DNA from: an uncultured Spirochaetia bacterium
Lineage (GTDB): Bacteria > Spirochaetota > Spirochaetia > CAKZLE01
Direction: 5' to 3'
NCBI GenBank assembly: GCA_937125225.1
Contig: CAKZLE010000006.1
Coordinates: forward strand, 186,001-250,000
DNA: 64,000 bases
The notes below the pieces were generated by a model. That model had not been told where the DNA came from and searched no databases. It was given only the letters and a program-made list of their open reading frames with translations. The position numbers were made by a program, and so were the translations under genes. This document shows positions 1-7,508 of this stretch, piece by piece (positions within the stretch are counted from its first letter, which is position 1; the number at the start of each line of letters is the position of its first letter).

Positions 1-831
1 CTAGCAAGGCATGTAGACCGCCCGGGAACCCTAGAATACATCAGTATGATCTGTGATGATTTCATGCAGTTGCATGGAGATCGTTGTTATGGAGATGACC
101 CAGCTCTCATCGGGGGAATAGGTTCTATCAACGGTAGAGCGATCACCTTCATAGGAAACCAAAAGGGTTCGAACCTGAAGGAGAATATAAGACGCAACCA
201 TGGGATGGGGCATCCAGAAGGATATAGAAAAGCACTCCGTCTTGCAAAGCAGGCAGAGAAGTTCTCTAGACCGATCGTCACATTCATCGACACCTCAGGT
301 GCCTATCCTGGTCTTGAGGCTGAACAGCGAGGAATTGGAGAGGCCATAGCTAGAAATCTAAAAGAGTTCTCCGTCCTCAAAGTCCCTGTGATCTGTTTCA
401 TCATCGGTGAGGGTGGTTCTGGAGGTGCATTGGGAATCGGAGTCGGAGATAAACTCTACATGCTCGAAAATGCCGTCTACTCTGTCATCTCCCCAGAGGG
501 CTTCGCATCGATCCTGCTGAGAGATTCATCAAAGGCCGAACAGGCTGCCAACACGATGAAGATCACAGCGACAGACTTGAAGGAGTTCGGGATCATCCAT
601 GATATCGTATCAGAACCCTCAGGTGGGGCTCATAAGGATCCTCAGTTCGTTGCCTCACAGATCAAAGATATCATCAGCCGAGATTTTGACATACTCTGTA
701 CCAAACAGCCTAGCAGGCTCGTCAGATACAGGATCAAGAAGATCAGGGGAATCGGACATTTCAATGGACCGGCAGGTAGCTGGTGGGACCAACTCTTAAA
801 CATATACCCTCTCACAAGGGCATTACGCTAA
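1..831 (+). CDS. accA: Acetyl-CoA carboxylase carboxyltransferase subunit alpha, 5'-truncated by the window edge
   Basis: AccA transfers the carboxyl group from carboxybiotin to acetyl-CoA, giving malonyl-CoA for fatty acid synthesis; it works in the cytoplasm with AccD. The reading frame is open from base 1: the residues before the first ATG at 46 (LARHVDRPGTLEYIS) match the usual family run before the LHGDR segment, so the ATG at 46 is internal and the true start lies outside the window. Visible family features are LHGDRCYGDDPAL, the oxyanion-type glycine stretch GEGGSGGALGIG, and SVISPEGFASIL near the C terminus. The ending IYPLTRALR may lie beyond the usual family end. An intrinsic terminator follows at once, so this is the last gene of its operon. 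Family assignment is near certain. Confidence 0.95.
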   Translation, partial: LARHVDRPGTLEYISMICDDFMQLHGDRCYGDDPALIGGIGSINGRAITFIGNQKGSNLKENIRRNHGMGHPEGYRKALRLAKQAEKFSRPIVTFIDTSGAYPGLEAEQRGIGEAIARNLKEFSVLKVPVICFIIGEGGSGGALGIGVGDKLYMLENAVYSVISPEGFASILLRDSSKAEQAANTMKITATDLKEFGIIHDIVSEPSGGAHKDPQFVASQIKDIISRDFDILCTKQPSRLVRYRIKKIRGIGHFNGPAGSWWDQLLNIYPLTRALR

Positions 832-839
832 TCTATATA

Positions 840-875
840 GGGTAGACTTCTCAAATGAGGTCTACCTCTTTTTCT
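840..875 (+). terminator. Rho-independent terminator after accA
   Basis: An inverted repeat GGTAGACTTC / GAGGTCTACC with a short loop is followed by CTCTTTTT. It starts nine bases after the accA stop codon and separates accA from the kinase gene. Confidence 0.85.
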
Positions 876-1069
876 CATTTCTCTCAACAAAAATTTAAGT
901 ATACGCTCTTTTTCTTCTATGGTATGATGACCGAGTGTTTAGATGTCATGAGACGGGTAGTTTCATAAACTTCTATAAAGGCTTGCTAGTAGTATTACCA
1001 GCAAACTGAACTCCAATCTGTGATTGAGAGCTCTGATACGTCGATACTGGTATTATGGAGAATTGAATC

Positions 1070-1225
1070 ATGGGACTGGACAACATATTTTCCTTGAGAC
1101 ATGGCAAACCTCAGTCTCTGCCAATCGATGACTTTTAGGGGAAGATCCTTCAAGCTGCCTCCATAGGGACACTCATCTGTGACCCTTCAGGAAAGATCCT
1201 GAAGGCTAATGAGGTCTTTAGTCAC
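1070..1225 (+). pseudogene. N-terminal remnant of the hybrid kinase, cut by an in-frame TAG
   Basis: An ATG at 1070 has a good ribosome binding site (GGAG at 1057-1060, nine bases upstream) and lies in the same frame as the kinase ORF that begins at 1226. It reads 22 codons and then meets TAG at 1136-1138. After the TAG the frame continues as ILQAASIGTLICDPSG and joins the PAS domain at 1226 without a break. This stretch looks like the missing first half of that PAS domain. There is no ATG, GTG or TTG between the TAG and 1226. One base change (for example CAG to TAG) would explain it; sequencing error or amber readthrough are the alternatives. Confidence 0.75.
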
Positions 1226-3418
1226 ATGTCAGGCTATACCCTCCATGATATTCAGGACCCTGATTGGGAGAATTATGCTACTCCTGGAAATGGAGTGATG
1301 CTGACACAGTCAGAATTCAAGCAGGCAGTCGAACAGAAAGAATCAATCAAATATAAGAGAGAGTTCTCCTGTAAAGGGGGGAAGATCCTTCCTGTGATGA
1401 TCATCATCCACCCGAAACTCGATAAACGACAGAAGGTCGAAGCAGTCTATATATTCTTCTTCGATTATTCAGATCAGTATGAGAATGAGAAAGATCTCCT
1501 TGAAGCTAAAGAACTTGCAGAGCATTATCTCGATATTGCAAAAAGCATCATAGTCTCAATAGACTTGGAGGGTAAGGTAGTACTGATCAACCAGATGGGA
1601 CTTGATGTACTTGGATATACGTATGAGGAGATCATAGGGAAAGAGTGGTTCGCCCTCTGTATTCCACCTGAGATCTGTGACCATATGAGAGCTATCTTTC
1701 ATGAGATCAAAGGATCTCTCAAATCCTATGACACCTATGATAACGAGGTGATCACAAAATCGGGAGAACGCAGACTCATCTCCTGGAAGAACACCTTTAT
1801 CACGAATAGGGATAACAAGATCTCAGAGATACTCAGTTCAGGTTCAGATGTGACAGACCTCCGTGAAGCCTATACCCAACTTCAGCACAGTAGAGATCAA
1901 TTTCAAGAGGCCATGGATGCTTCCCACGACGGAATCTGGGATTGGGATATGCTCACAAATGATACCTACTATTCTCCTGGCTGGAAACGTATGCTTGGAT
2001 ACGAGGATGATGAGCTGGAAAATCTTTTTTCCGTTTGGGAAGAGTTGATCAACCCTGCAGATATGGAAAAGACCTGGTATGAACTCAATAAGACGATCAA
2101 CAAAGAGAATGAACAGTTCTATATAGTCTTTCAGATGAAACACAAGGAGGGCCACTGGGTAGAGATTCTCTCCAGAGGAAAAGCTACTTTTGACGAGCAG
2201 GGTAAGGCTATTCGACTCATTGGTACGCATACCGATATAACTCGTAGGAAGATCTATGAGAAAGAGCAGAAGGTATTACAGGAACAGTTACTCCAGATGC
2301 AGAAGATGGATTCGATCGGTCGTCTTGCAGGTGGGATCGCCCATGATTTCAATAATATGCTTAGTGTGATCATTGGACATGTTGATATCGCAATCAATAA
2401 GATCGCCCCTGATGACCCACTTCATATCCATCTCCAGGAGATCAAGAATGCCTCAGGAAGATCAGCTGATCTGACAAAACAGCTGCTTGCCTTTGCACGA
2501 AAGCAGGCGATCGATCCACAGATCATAGTTATGAACGATGAGATAGAGAGTATCCTCAGTATGCTCAAACGACTAGAGAGTGAGAGGATCAGGATAACCT
2601 GGAAGCCTACTGAAGGAATGGCTCCTCTTAAGATCGATCCCACCCAGCTAGACCAGATCCTTACCAATCTGGTAGTCAACGCAAGCCATGCTATAGACGG
2701 GAATGGCGAGATCACGATCAGTACTGAATCAATACATATCGATGATACTTCCCAGTCAGTTTTCTCTACTGAAGTACAGGGCATCTATAATATACTGTGT
2801 ATATCTGATACAGGAAAGGGGATGTCTACCACAGAACAGACCCATATCTTCGAACCTTTCTATACAACGAAACGGCTTGGGGAAGGGACGGGACTTGGCC
2901 TATCTACGGTGTATGGGATAGTGAAACAGAATGGTGGATTCATCCAGATCTTCAGTGAGATCAATAAAGGGACCACCTTCAAACTGTTCTTCCCTATAAA
3001 CAAAGGGTCGAACAGAAAAAACAGGAATACTGCCCTAAAAGAGCTTCCAAAAAAGCGTGGAGATGAGGTCATCCTCTTAGTAGAAGATGAGCCTACTATA
3101 CTGAATCTGGAAAAACACATCCTAAAGAGACTCGACCTTCAGGTACTTGAGGCCGCAAATCCTGATGAGGCACTTGCTATCGCTGAGAATCAGAGGATCG
3201 ACCTCCTGATCACAGATGTCATCTTGCCGGGGATGAACGGCAAAGAGGTCGCAGATCATGTGACAGCGAAGTACCCCGAATGTAAGGTACTGTTCCTATC
3301 GGGTTATACCTCTGATGTCATAACACATCAGGGTATAAACACCGATGGAGTAAACTTCCTACAGAAACCATTCACCGTCTCTGGATTCACACATATGGTG
3401 AACTCGATTATCGGCTGA
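1226..3418 (+). CDS. Hybrid sensor histidine kinase (PAS-PAS-PAS-HisKA-HATPase-REC), first PAS truncated by upstream amber codon
   Basis: A sensor kinase with an attached receiver. In the 730 residues readable from 1226 there is the second half of a PAS domain (1-85), two full PAS domains (about 96-215 and 225-345), a HisKA domain with the phospho-accepting His373 in AGGIAHDFNN, an HATPase domain with an N box near NLVVNASHAI and G boxes GKGM and GEGTGLGLS, and a receiver domain (about 610-728) with Asp664 in LLITDVILPGMNG and Lys in LQKPF. No transmembrane segment is seen, so it is probably cytoplasmic. The ATG at 1226 has no ribosome binding site and sits inside the first PAS domain; the natural start is probably 1070, interrupted by TAG at 1136. 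The 3' end overlaps the convergent glycerate kinase by 11 bases. Signal and target are unknown. Confidence 0.85.
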   Translation: MSGYTLHDIQDPDWENYATPGNGVMLTQSEFKQAVEQKESIKYKREFSCKGGKILPVMIIIHPKLDKRQKVEAVYIFFFDYSDQYENEKDLLEAKELAEHYLDIAKSIIVSIDLEGKVVLINQMGLDVLGYTYEEIIGKEWFALCIPPEICDHMRAIFHEIKGSLKSYDTYDNEVITKSGERRLISWKNTFITNRDNKISEILSSGSDVTDLREAYTQLQHSRDQFQEAMDASHDGIWDWDMLTNDTYYSPGWKRMLGYEDDELENLFSVWEELINPADMEKTWYELNKTINKENEQFYIVFQMKHKEGHWVEILSRGKATFDEQGKAIRLIGTHTDITRRKIYEKEQKVLQEQLLQMQKMDSIGRLAGGIAHDFNNMLSVIIGHVDIAINKIAPDDPLHIHLQEIKNASGRSADLTKQLLAFARKQAIDPQIIVMNDEIESILSMLKRLESERIRITWKPTEGMAPLKIDPTQLDQILTNLVVNASHAIDGNGEITISTESIHIDDTSQSVFSTEVQGIYNILCISDTGKGMSTTEQTHIFEPFYTTKRLGEGTGLGLSTVYGIVKQNGGFIQIFSEINKGTTFKLFFPINKGSNRKNRNTALKELPKKRGDEVILLVEDEPTILNLEKHILKRLDLQVLEAANPDEALAIAENQRIDLLITDVILPGMNGKEVADHVTAKYPECKVLFLSGYTSDVITHQGINTDGVNFLQKPFTVSGFTHMVNSIIG

Positions 3419-4553
3419 TCCTCTCACCGACCGACAATAGACGCCCTACTCTCTCGCCCGTCTCCACAAGAAGTTCTCTACTCCGATCCATAGCCTCATT
3501 CAAGGACATCGCTTTGTTCACGGTACTGATGACAACATCGATCCCTATCTCATAGACATCTTCGAAACCCTCTCCAATATCTCCAACGATTGCAATAACC
3601 GGTATATCTTTGACAGATTTCGTCCATTTTGCTACTCCTGCAGGAACCTTTCCAAAGACCGTCTGAAAATCGAGTTTCCCTTCACCGGTGATCACGAGGT
3701 CTGCATCCTTGATGAGATCATCAAATGCTACGATTGACAGGACCGCATCTATCCCAGGTTTGAGTTCTGCTCCAAGAAAACCTACAAGCCCCCCACCGAG
3801 CCCACCTGCAGCGCCACTTCCTGGTATATCAGCGATCGATACACCAAGCTGTTCTTCCACAAGCGTGGCACAGTACTTAAGAGAAGCATCAAGGGTTTCG
3901 ACCATTTCAGGTGTTGCCCCTTTTTGTGGTCCATAGGTTGCAGAGGCCCCTTGAGGACCACATAAGGGATTTGTGACATCACAGGCCACCGTTATGTGTG
4001 CATCTTTTATCCGAGGATCGAGTTTCTCAAGATCGATCGTTACGATCTTATCGATTGAATCCGCGCCTAGAGCAATCTCGCAACCCTGGTCATCAAGAAA
4101 GGAGACACCAAGGGCCTGGGCCATTCCGATACCACAATCATTGGTAGCAGAGCCTCCAATACCAATAAGAATATTGTCACAACCACAATCTAAAGCAGCT
4201 TTGATCAACTCTCCGGTACCATAGGTTGTAGTATGCATAGGATTTCTCTTATCTTCAGGGACGAGCGGCAGTCCAGAAGCTTCAGCCATCTCGATCACTG
4301 CCTTTCTATCAGGAAGGATCCCGATGACCGCATCAACAGCCCCCCCCAGAGGTCCGGTAACACGGACAGTCTTTCTCTCACCATGAGATACCTGTAGGAC
4401 CGCATCAGTGGTTCCTTCTCCACCGTCTGCAATAGGGACTATCACATACTCTGCGCTCGGATAGACCTTCTCCATGCCCTCTTCAATAGCTCTACAAACT
4501 CTCTGTGCGGTATTACTTCCCTTAAAGGAATCGGTTGCTATGATACATCTCAT
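3408..4553 (-). CDS. glxK: Glycerate kinase, GlxK/GarK family
   Basis: Phosphorylates D-glycerate with ATP (2-phosphoglycerate is the usual product in this family), feeding glycerate into lower glycolysis. The protein begins MRCIIATDSFKGS, the typical N terminus, and contains IADGGEGTTDA, GIGGSATNDCGIGMAQALG and GPQKGAT, all family signatures. Length is 381 residues. The start at 4553 is chosen because AAGGAG lies just upstream and because the family starts there; the frame stays open for 12 more codons but those lack a ribosome binding site. It is transcribed after the FCD-type GntR gene, and a palindromic operator lies just upstream of its ribosome binding site, so glycerate use is probably repressed by that regulator. 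Confidence 0.93.
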   Translation of the reverse strand: MRCIIATDSFKGSNTAQRVCRAIEEGMEKVYPSAEYVIVPIADGGEGTTDAVLQVSHGERKTVRVTGPLGGAVDAVIGILPDRKAVIEMAEASGLPLVPEDKRNPMHTTTYGTGELIKAALDCGCDNILIGIGGSATNDCGIGMAQALGVSFLDDQGCEIALGADSIDKIVTIDLEKLDPRIKDAHITVACDVTNPLCGPQGASATYGPQKGATPEMVETLDASLKYCATLVEEQLGVSIADIPGSGAAGGLGGGLVGFLGAELKPGIDAVLSIVAFDDLIKDADLVITGEGKLDFQTVFGKVPAGVAKWTKSVKDIPVIAIVGDIGEGFEDVYEIGIDVVISTVNKAMSLNEAMDRSRELLVETGERVGRLLSVGERISR

Positions 4554-4576
4554 ATTTCTCTCCTTCGCAACTTGTA

Positions 4577-4591
4577 AGTTATCTGACAAGT
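4577..4591. promoter_or_regulatory. Probable GntR/FCD operator upstream of glycerate kinase
   Basis: AGTTATCTGACAAGT matches the perfect palindrome upstream of the regulator gene (ACTTGTCTGACAAGT) at 13 of 15 positions. It lies 24-38 bases before the glxK start and is itself inside a wider inverted repeat CAACTTGT...ACAAGTTG (4568-4593). The position fits direct repression of glxK. Confidence 0.65.
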
Positions 4592-4620
4592 TGATTGTTT
4601 TTAAAAAACTTCGTTATCTT

Positions 4621-5316
4621 CTACATACCCTTCGCATAGGTTCTTATATCTTCAATCGCATTCGACAGATGGGATCTCATCACCTGTTCAGCACGACTAC
4701 TGTCATGAGAGGATATCGCATCAAGGATCTCCCGGTGTTCTATTACGGTAAGTTCTAATCTTCCAGGGGTGTTAAGACTCGCTATCCATCCCTCATTGAG
4801 GGATTCAGCCATCGTCTTCATGAGGACCGACAGGGTCCTATTATGGGTGATCTGAGCAATCGCAAGATGAAAGTCACTATCCCGTGAGATCGCTTGAGTG
4901 ATTTTCCCACTCTCCACAGCTTCACAGAATCTCTTATGGATCTCCTGCAACTGTTCGATCTCAACGCCTATGATCTTCTCAGCCACTCTCGTAGCTGCAT
5001 GGGGTTCTAGATAGAGTCGAACCTCAAAGTGCTCCTGAAGGAGTTCGAGATTATTGACTACCCATTCTGAGATAGAGGCCCCCTGGGCAGTTCGATCCTT
5101 CAAGAAGATACCCTTACCCTGATGAACCTCTACATAGCCTGTCACCTCAAGGATTCGAACCGCCTCACGGATCGAGGACCTGCTGACCTCGAGCTTCTTT
5201 GTCAGTTGATTCTCACTATAGAGTTTATCTCCAGGTTTCAACTCTTCTGTGATGATGATCTCTTTGATGGCATCAGTCACCATCTGTGAGAGTCGCTCTT
5301 TCTTCAATGATCTCAT
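4621..5316 (-). CDS. FadR/FCD-subfamily GntR transcriptional regulator
   Basis: A DNA-binding repressor. Residues 1-75 form the GntR winged helix-turn-helix (LSQMVTDAIKEIII, KPGDKLYSENQL, SRSSIREAVRILEVTGYVEV, QGKGIFL). Residues about 90-225 form the all-helical FCD ligand domain, with likely metal or ligand residues in DSDFHLAIAQITHN, EHREIL and MRSHL. Members usually bind small organic acids or sugar acids. The gene sits between the metallo-beta-lactamase-fold gene and glycerate kinase on the same strand, and near-identical palindromes lie before it and before glxK. I infer that it represses itself and glxK and responds to glycerate or a precursor; the ligand is not visible from sequence. 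Confidence 0.88.
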   Translation of the reverse strand: MRSLKKERLSQMVTDAIKEIIITEELKPGDKLYSENQLTKKLEVSRSSIREAVRILEVTGYVEVHQGKGIFLKDRTAQGASISEWVVNNLELLQEHFEVRLYLEPHAATRVAEKIIGVEIEQLQEIHKRFCEAVESGKITQAISRDSDFHLAIAQITHNRTLSVLMKTMAESLNEGWIASLNTPGRLELTVIEHREILDAISSHDSSRAEQVMRSHLSNAIEDIRTYAKGM

Positions 5317-5337
5317 AGGCTACTATAACACGACTCA

Positions 5338-5352
5338 ACTTGTCTGACAAGT
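5338..5352. promoter_or_regulatory. Perfect 15-bp palindromic operator upstream of the GntR gene
   Basis: ACTTGTCTGACAAGT is a perfect palindrome around a central T, 22 bases before the start of the regulator gene. Size and symmetry fit FCD-type GntR operators, and a 13/15 match is found before glxK. Confidence 0.75.
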
Positions 5353-5371
5353 ACCTTTCGGGTATAATCCC

Positions 5372-6208
5372 TTACTTCCACTCCAGAACCGCACCGGCAC
5401 TGCAGTCTATCAGTTTCAGACCTCTTTCTCGTGCTTCTCTCACTGCATTCTCACCTGTACAATGGGCAATACCTACGATTGATATAGTAGATTCTTCAAG
5501 ATAGGAGATCACATGATCGATACGCTGTGGATCTGCATTCACGAGATGAGTGCCTCCGATGAGCGCATAGATCGGCAGATCAAACAGACTTTTCACCCGT
5601 TCTATCATATTGATGATACCTGGATGAGAACAACCGACGATCAGAATAAGACCTTTTGCACTCTCTATGACGAGCATGATCTCATCGGTAAAGGTATCAG
5701 CGATGAGTTCTCCCTCCTCTGAATTACGTACGAATCGCGCGGGGATCGTTTCATAGGGATCCTCTCGAAGAAAATCAGATACGATCCACATCTTGGTATC
5801 ACCAGTATCAAGAGGAAATGGTGTATGAGAGATCTCATGGATCTCCCACCCGGCACACCGGAGATCCTCTAGGGAGAAATTAACCCCATTGAAACGTATA
5901 CCGGTTGCCTCATTCACATACTTCGGGTTAAAGAACCCTTTTCCAAGATAGCAGGATGGCTTCACTCCTAGCTTCACCAAAGCAGGGAGACCATTGGCAT
6001 GGTCATAATGGCCATGGCTGATGATCAGGGAGTCTATCTCCTCAAGACAGATCCCAAGGGTCTCAGCATTCTTTAAAAAGAGTTCACTCTGACCCGTATC
6101 AAAGAGGACTTTTCTCCCCTCTTCTTCAATAAAGAATGAAAGACCATGTTCACTATGAAGCCCCTTAGAACCCTTATTCTCCATCAGTACTGTCAAACGT
6201 CCAGCCAT
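5372..6208 (-). CDS. Metallo-beta-lactamase-fold hydrolase, COG1237 type
   Basis: A 278-residue MBL-fold protein. Metal ligands are visible in ISHGHYDHANG, GCSHPGIINM and IAHCTG, and GGTHLV gives a further histidine. The arrangement is that of the COG1237 group, whose members are often annotated as 7,8-dihydropterin-6-methyl-4-(beta-D-ribofuranosyl)-aminobenzene-5'-phosphate synthase; that name comes from archaeal methanopterin synthesis and is unlikely to describe this protein in a bacterium. It is transcribed ahead of the GntR regulator and glycerate kinase, with only 55 bases between it and the regulator gene, which hold the operator. Substrate unknown; hydrolysis of a phosphorylated or ester metabolite is possible but not shown. 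Confidence 0.8.
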   Translation of the reverse strand: MAGRLTVLMENKGSKGLHSEHGLSFFIEEEGRKVLFDTGQSELFLKNAETLGICLEEIDSLIISHGHYDHANGLPALVKLGVKPSCYLGKGFFNPKYVNEATGIRFNGVNFSLEDLRCAGWEIHEISHTPFPLDTGDTKMWIVSDFLREDPYETIPARFVRNSEEGELIADTFTDEIMLVIESAKGLILIVGCSHPGIINMIERVKSLFDLPIYALIGGTHLVNADPQRIDHVISYLEESTISIVGIAHCTGENAVREARERGLKLIDCSAGAVLEWK

Positions 6209-6343
6209 AGTATCCCCTCTAAAATCCTAGCCTATGCCAGTATAGTAACATAGAGCATAAAATCTGAGAAGTGAAGCATTAAAATAGGGGTGATTTTGTT
6301 CTATTTCTTGCCTCCTCTCAGGGTGTCTACTACTTAAAACGTC

Positions 6344-6371
6344 TTGACATTCTATGCTATAATCAGATAAA
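6344..6371 (+). promoter_or_regulatory. Promoter of the purine salvage operon
   Basis: TGCTATAAT at 6355-6363 is an extended -10 element with a perfect TATAAT. A perfect TTGACA at 6344-6349 is too close to serve that -10 but stands 16 bases before GATAAA (6366-6371). One of the two arrangements, or both, probably drives hpt, which starts at 6401. Confidence 0.55.
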
Positions 6372-6400
6372 GAAAGAGATACCTAAAAAAAGGATGTTAC

Positions 6401-6958
6401 ATGTCATCACTAACTATTCCTCCCTTAAAAGAAGACTTGATTCGTGTGCTCATCGATGCAGATACGATTGAGCGAAAGGTCTCAGAATTGGCACGTCAGA
6501 TCTCAGAAGATCATAATTCTGATGAAAAACTCGTCGTTGTCGGAGTATTGAAAGGTTCCTTCATCTTTGCTGCAGACCTCTGCAGACAGCTTGAAGTGGA
6601 TCATTCAGTGGATTTCATAGCATTATCTAGTTATGGATCTACAGCAAAAGCAACTGGAAATGTTCGTCTTATCATGGATGTACGAGAGAATCTTGCAGGT
6701 AAACATGTCTTGATCGTTGAAGATATTCTTGACAGCGGTTATACCCTTGATTACCTGAAGAGAAATTTTGAGACTCGTAAACCGGCATCATTGAAGACCA
6801 TCGCTCTGCTGAACAAGCAAGACCGACGAGAGGTCGATGTAACCCTTGACTATATGGGATTCGATATCCCCGATGTCTGGGTCGTAGGGTATGGGCTTGA
6901 TTACGCTGAGAAATATAGGACTCTGCCATATATCGCAGAGATGAAACCTGTCGAATAA
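6401..6958 (+). CDS. hpt: Hypoxanthine phosphoribosyltransferase
   Basis: Joins hypoxanthine (or guanine) to PRPP, making IMP or GMP in the cytoplasm. The PRPP-binding loop is HVLIVEDILDSGYTL; further family features are VGVLKGSFIFAADL, the flexible-loop region ALSSYGSTAKATG and the C-terminal VVGYGLDYAEKYR. Length of 185 residues is normal. The ribosome binding site AAGGA lies upstream of the ATG. It is the first gene of a run with a second phosphoribosyltransferase, purA and purB: IMP produced here is the substrate of PurA two genes later. Confidence 0.95.
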   Translation: MSSLTIPPLKEDLIRVLIDADTIERKVSELARQISEDHNSDEKLVVVGVLKGSFIFAADLCRQLEVDHSVDFIALSSYGSTAKATGNVRLIMDVRENLAGKHVLIVEDILDSGYTLDYLKRNFETRKPASLKTIALLNKQDRREVDVTLDYMGFDIPDVWVVGYGLDYAEKYRTLPYIAEMKPVE

Positions 6959-6974
6959 GAATAAGGAGAAATCT

Positions 6975-7508
6975 GTGTCTACCGATAAGTACTATGTCAC
7001 ATATAATTCAATTCATAAAGCAGTCAAAGATCTTTCAGTTCAGGTGATCGAATCGGGGTTTGACCCTGATGTCATCGTTGCTATCGGTTCTGGTGGCTTT
7101 ATACCTGCAAGGATCATGAAGACTTTCATCAATCGACCAATATTCGCTGTTGGTATCTCCTATTATGGAGTGGATAACCAACACATGGAGGTCCCTCAAA
7201 AGATACAATGGATCGATGAGGTAGAGCAGAAGCTCACCGGTAAGAAGATCCTACTCATAGATGAGGTGGATGATACGAGAGCGACTTTGAGCTATTGCGT
7301 CAAAGAGCTGTTAAGACACAACCCTGAAGAGGTGGCTGTCCTGGTGATCCATAATAAACTGAAAGCGAAAGATGCGGAGTTCCCTGAAGAGGTCAAGCGT
7401 TATTTCCCAGCAAGAGAGATTGATGATCGTTGGATCAAATATCCATGGGATGCCGAAGACATAGAAGCACATGATCAATGTGAAAAAGATATGAAGGAGA
7501 ATGATTAA
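6975..7508 (+). CDS. Second purine phosphoribosyltransferase (xanthine/guanine type)
   Basis: A 177-residue type I phosphoribosyltransferase with the PRPP loop ILLIDEVDDTRATL and an N-terminal IVAIGSGGFIPARIM, as in the Gpt/COG2236-like group that uses xanthine or guanine. The C terminus DRWIKYPWDAEDIE also fits that group. The start is GTG, supported by AAGGAG seven bases upstream. The stop codon is directly followed by the ATG of purA with no gap, so the two are translationally coupled. Base preference (xanthine or guanine) cannot be read from the sequence. Confidence 0.85.
   Translation: MSTDKYYVTYNSIHKAVKDLSVQVIESGFDPDVIVAIGSGGFIPARIMKTFINRPIFAVGISYYGVDNQHMEVPQKIQWIDEVEQKLTGKKILLIDEVDDTRATLSYCVKELLRHNPEEVAVLVIHNKLKAKDAEFPEEVKRYFPAREIDDRWIKYPWDAEDIEAHDQCEKDMKEND

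Noticed and set aside
46-831. accA starting at the ATG at 46
   Set aside because: The in-frame bases before 46 encode conserved AccA residues, so the gene begins outside the window.
891-1069. Riboswitch or small gene before the hybrid kinase
   Set aside because: Only weak pairings (such as ACCAG near 999 with CTGGT near 1047) and a 13-codon ORF without support; nothing matches a known RNA family.
2422-2784. Antisense ORFs of 100 or more codons inside real genes (for example here and at 1844-2230, 12764-13123, 22152-22808)
   Set aside because: They lack ribosome binding sites and family features and lie wholly opposite well-supported genes; they follow from codon bias of the true strand.
6209-6400. 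Purine riboswitch before hpt
   Set aside because: No conserved loop-loop pairing or core of the purine aptamer is visible; the region is explained by divergent promoters.
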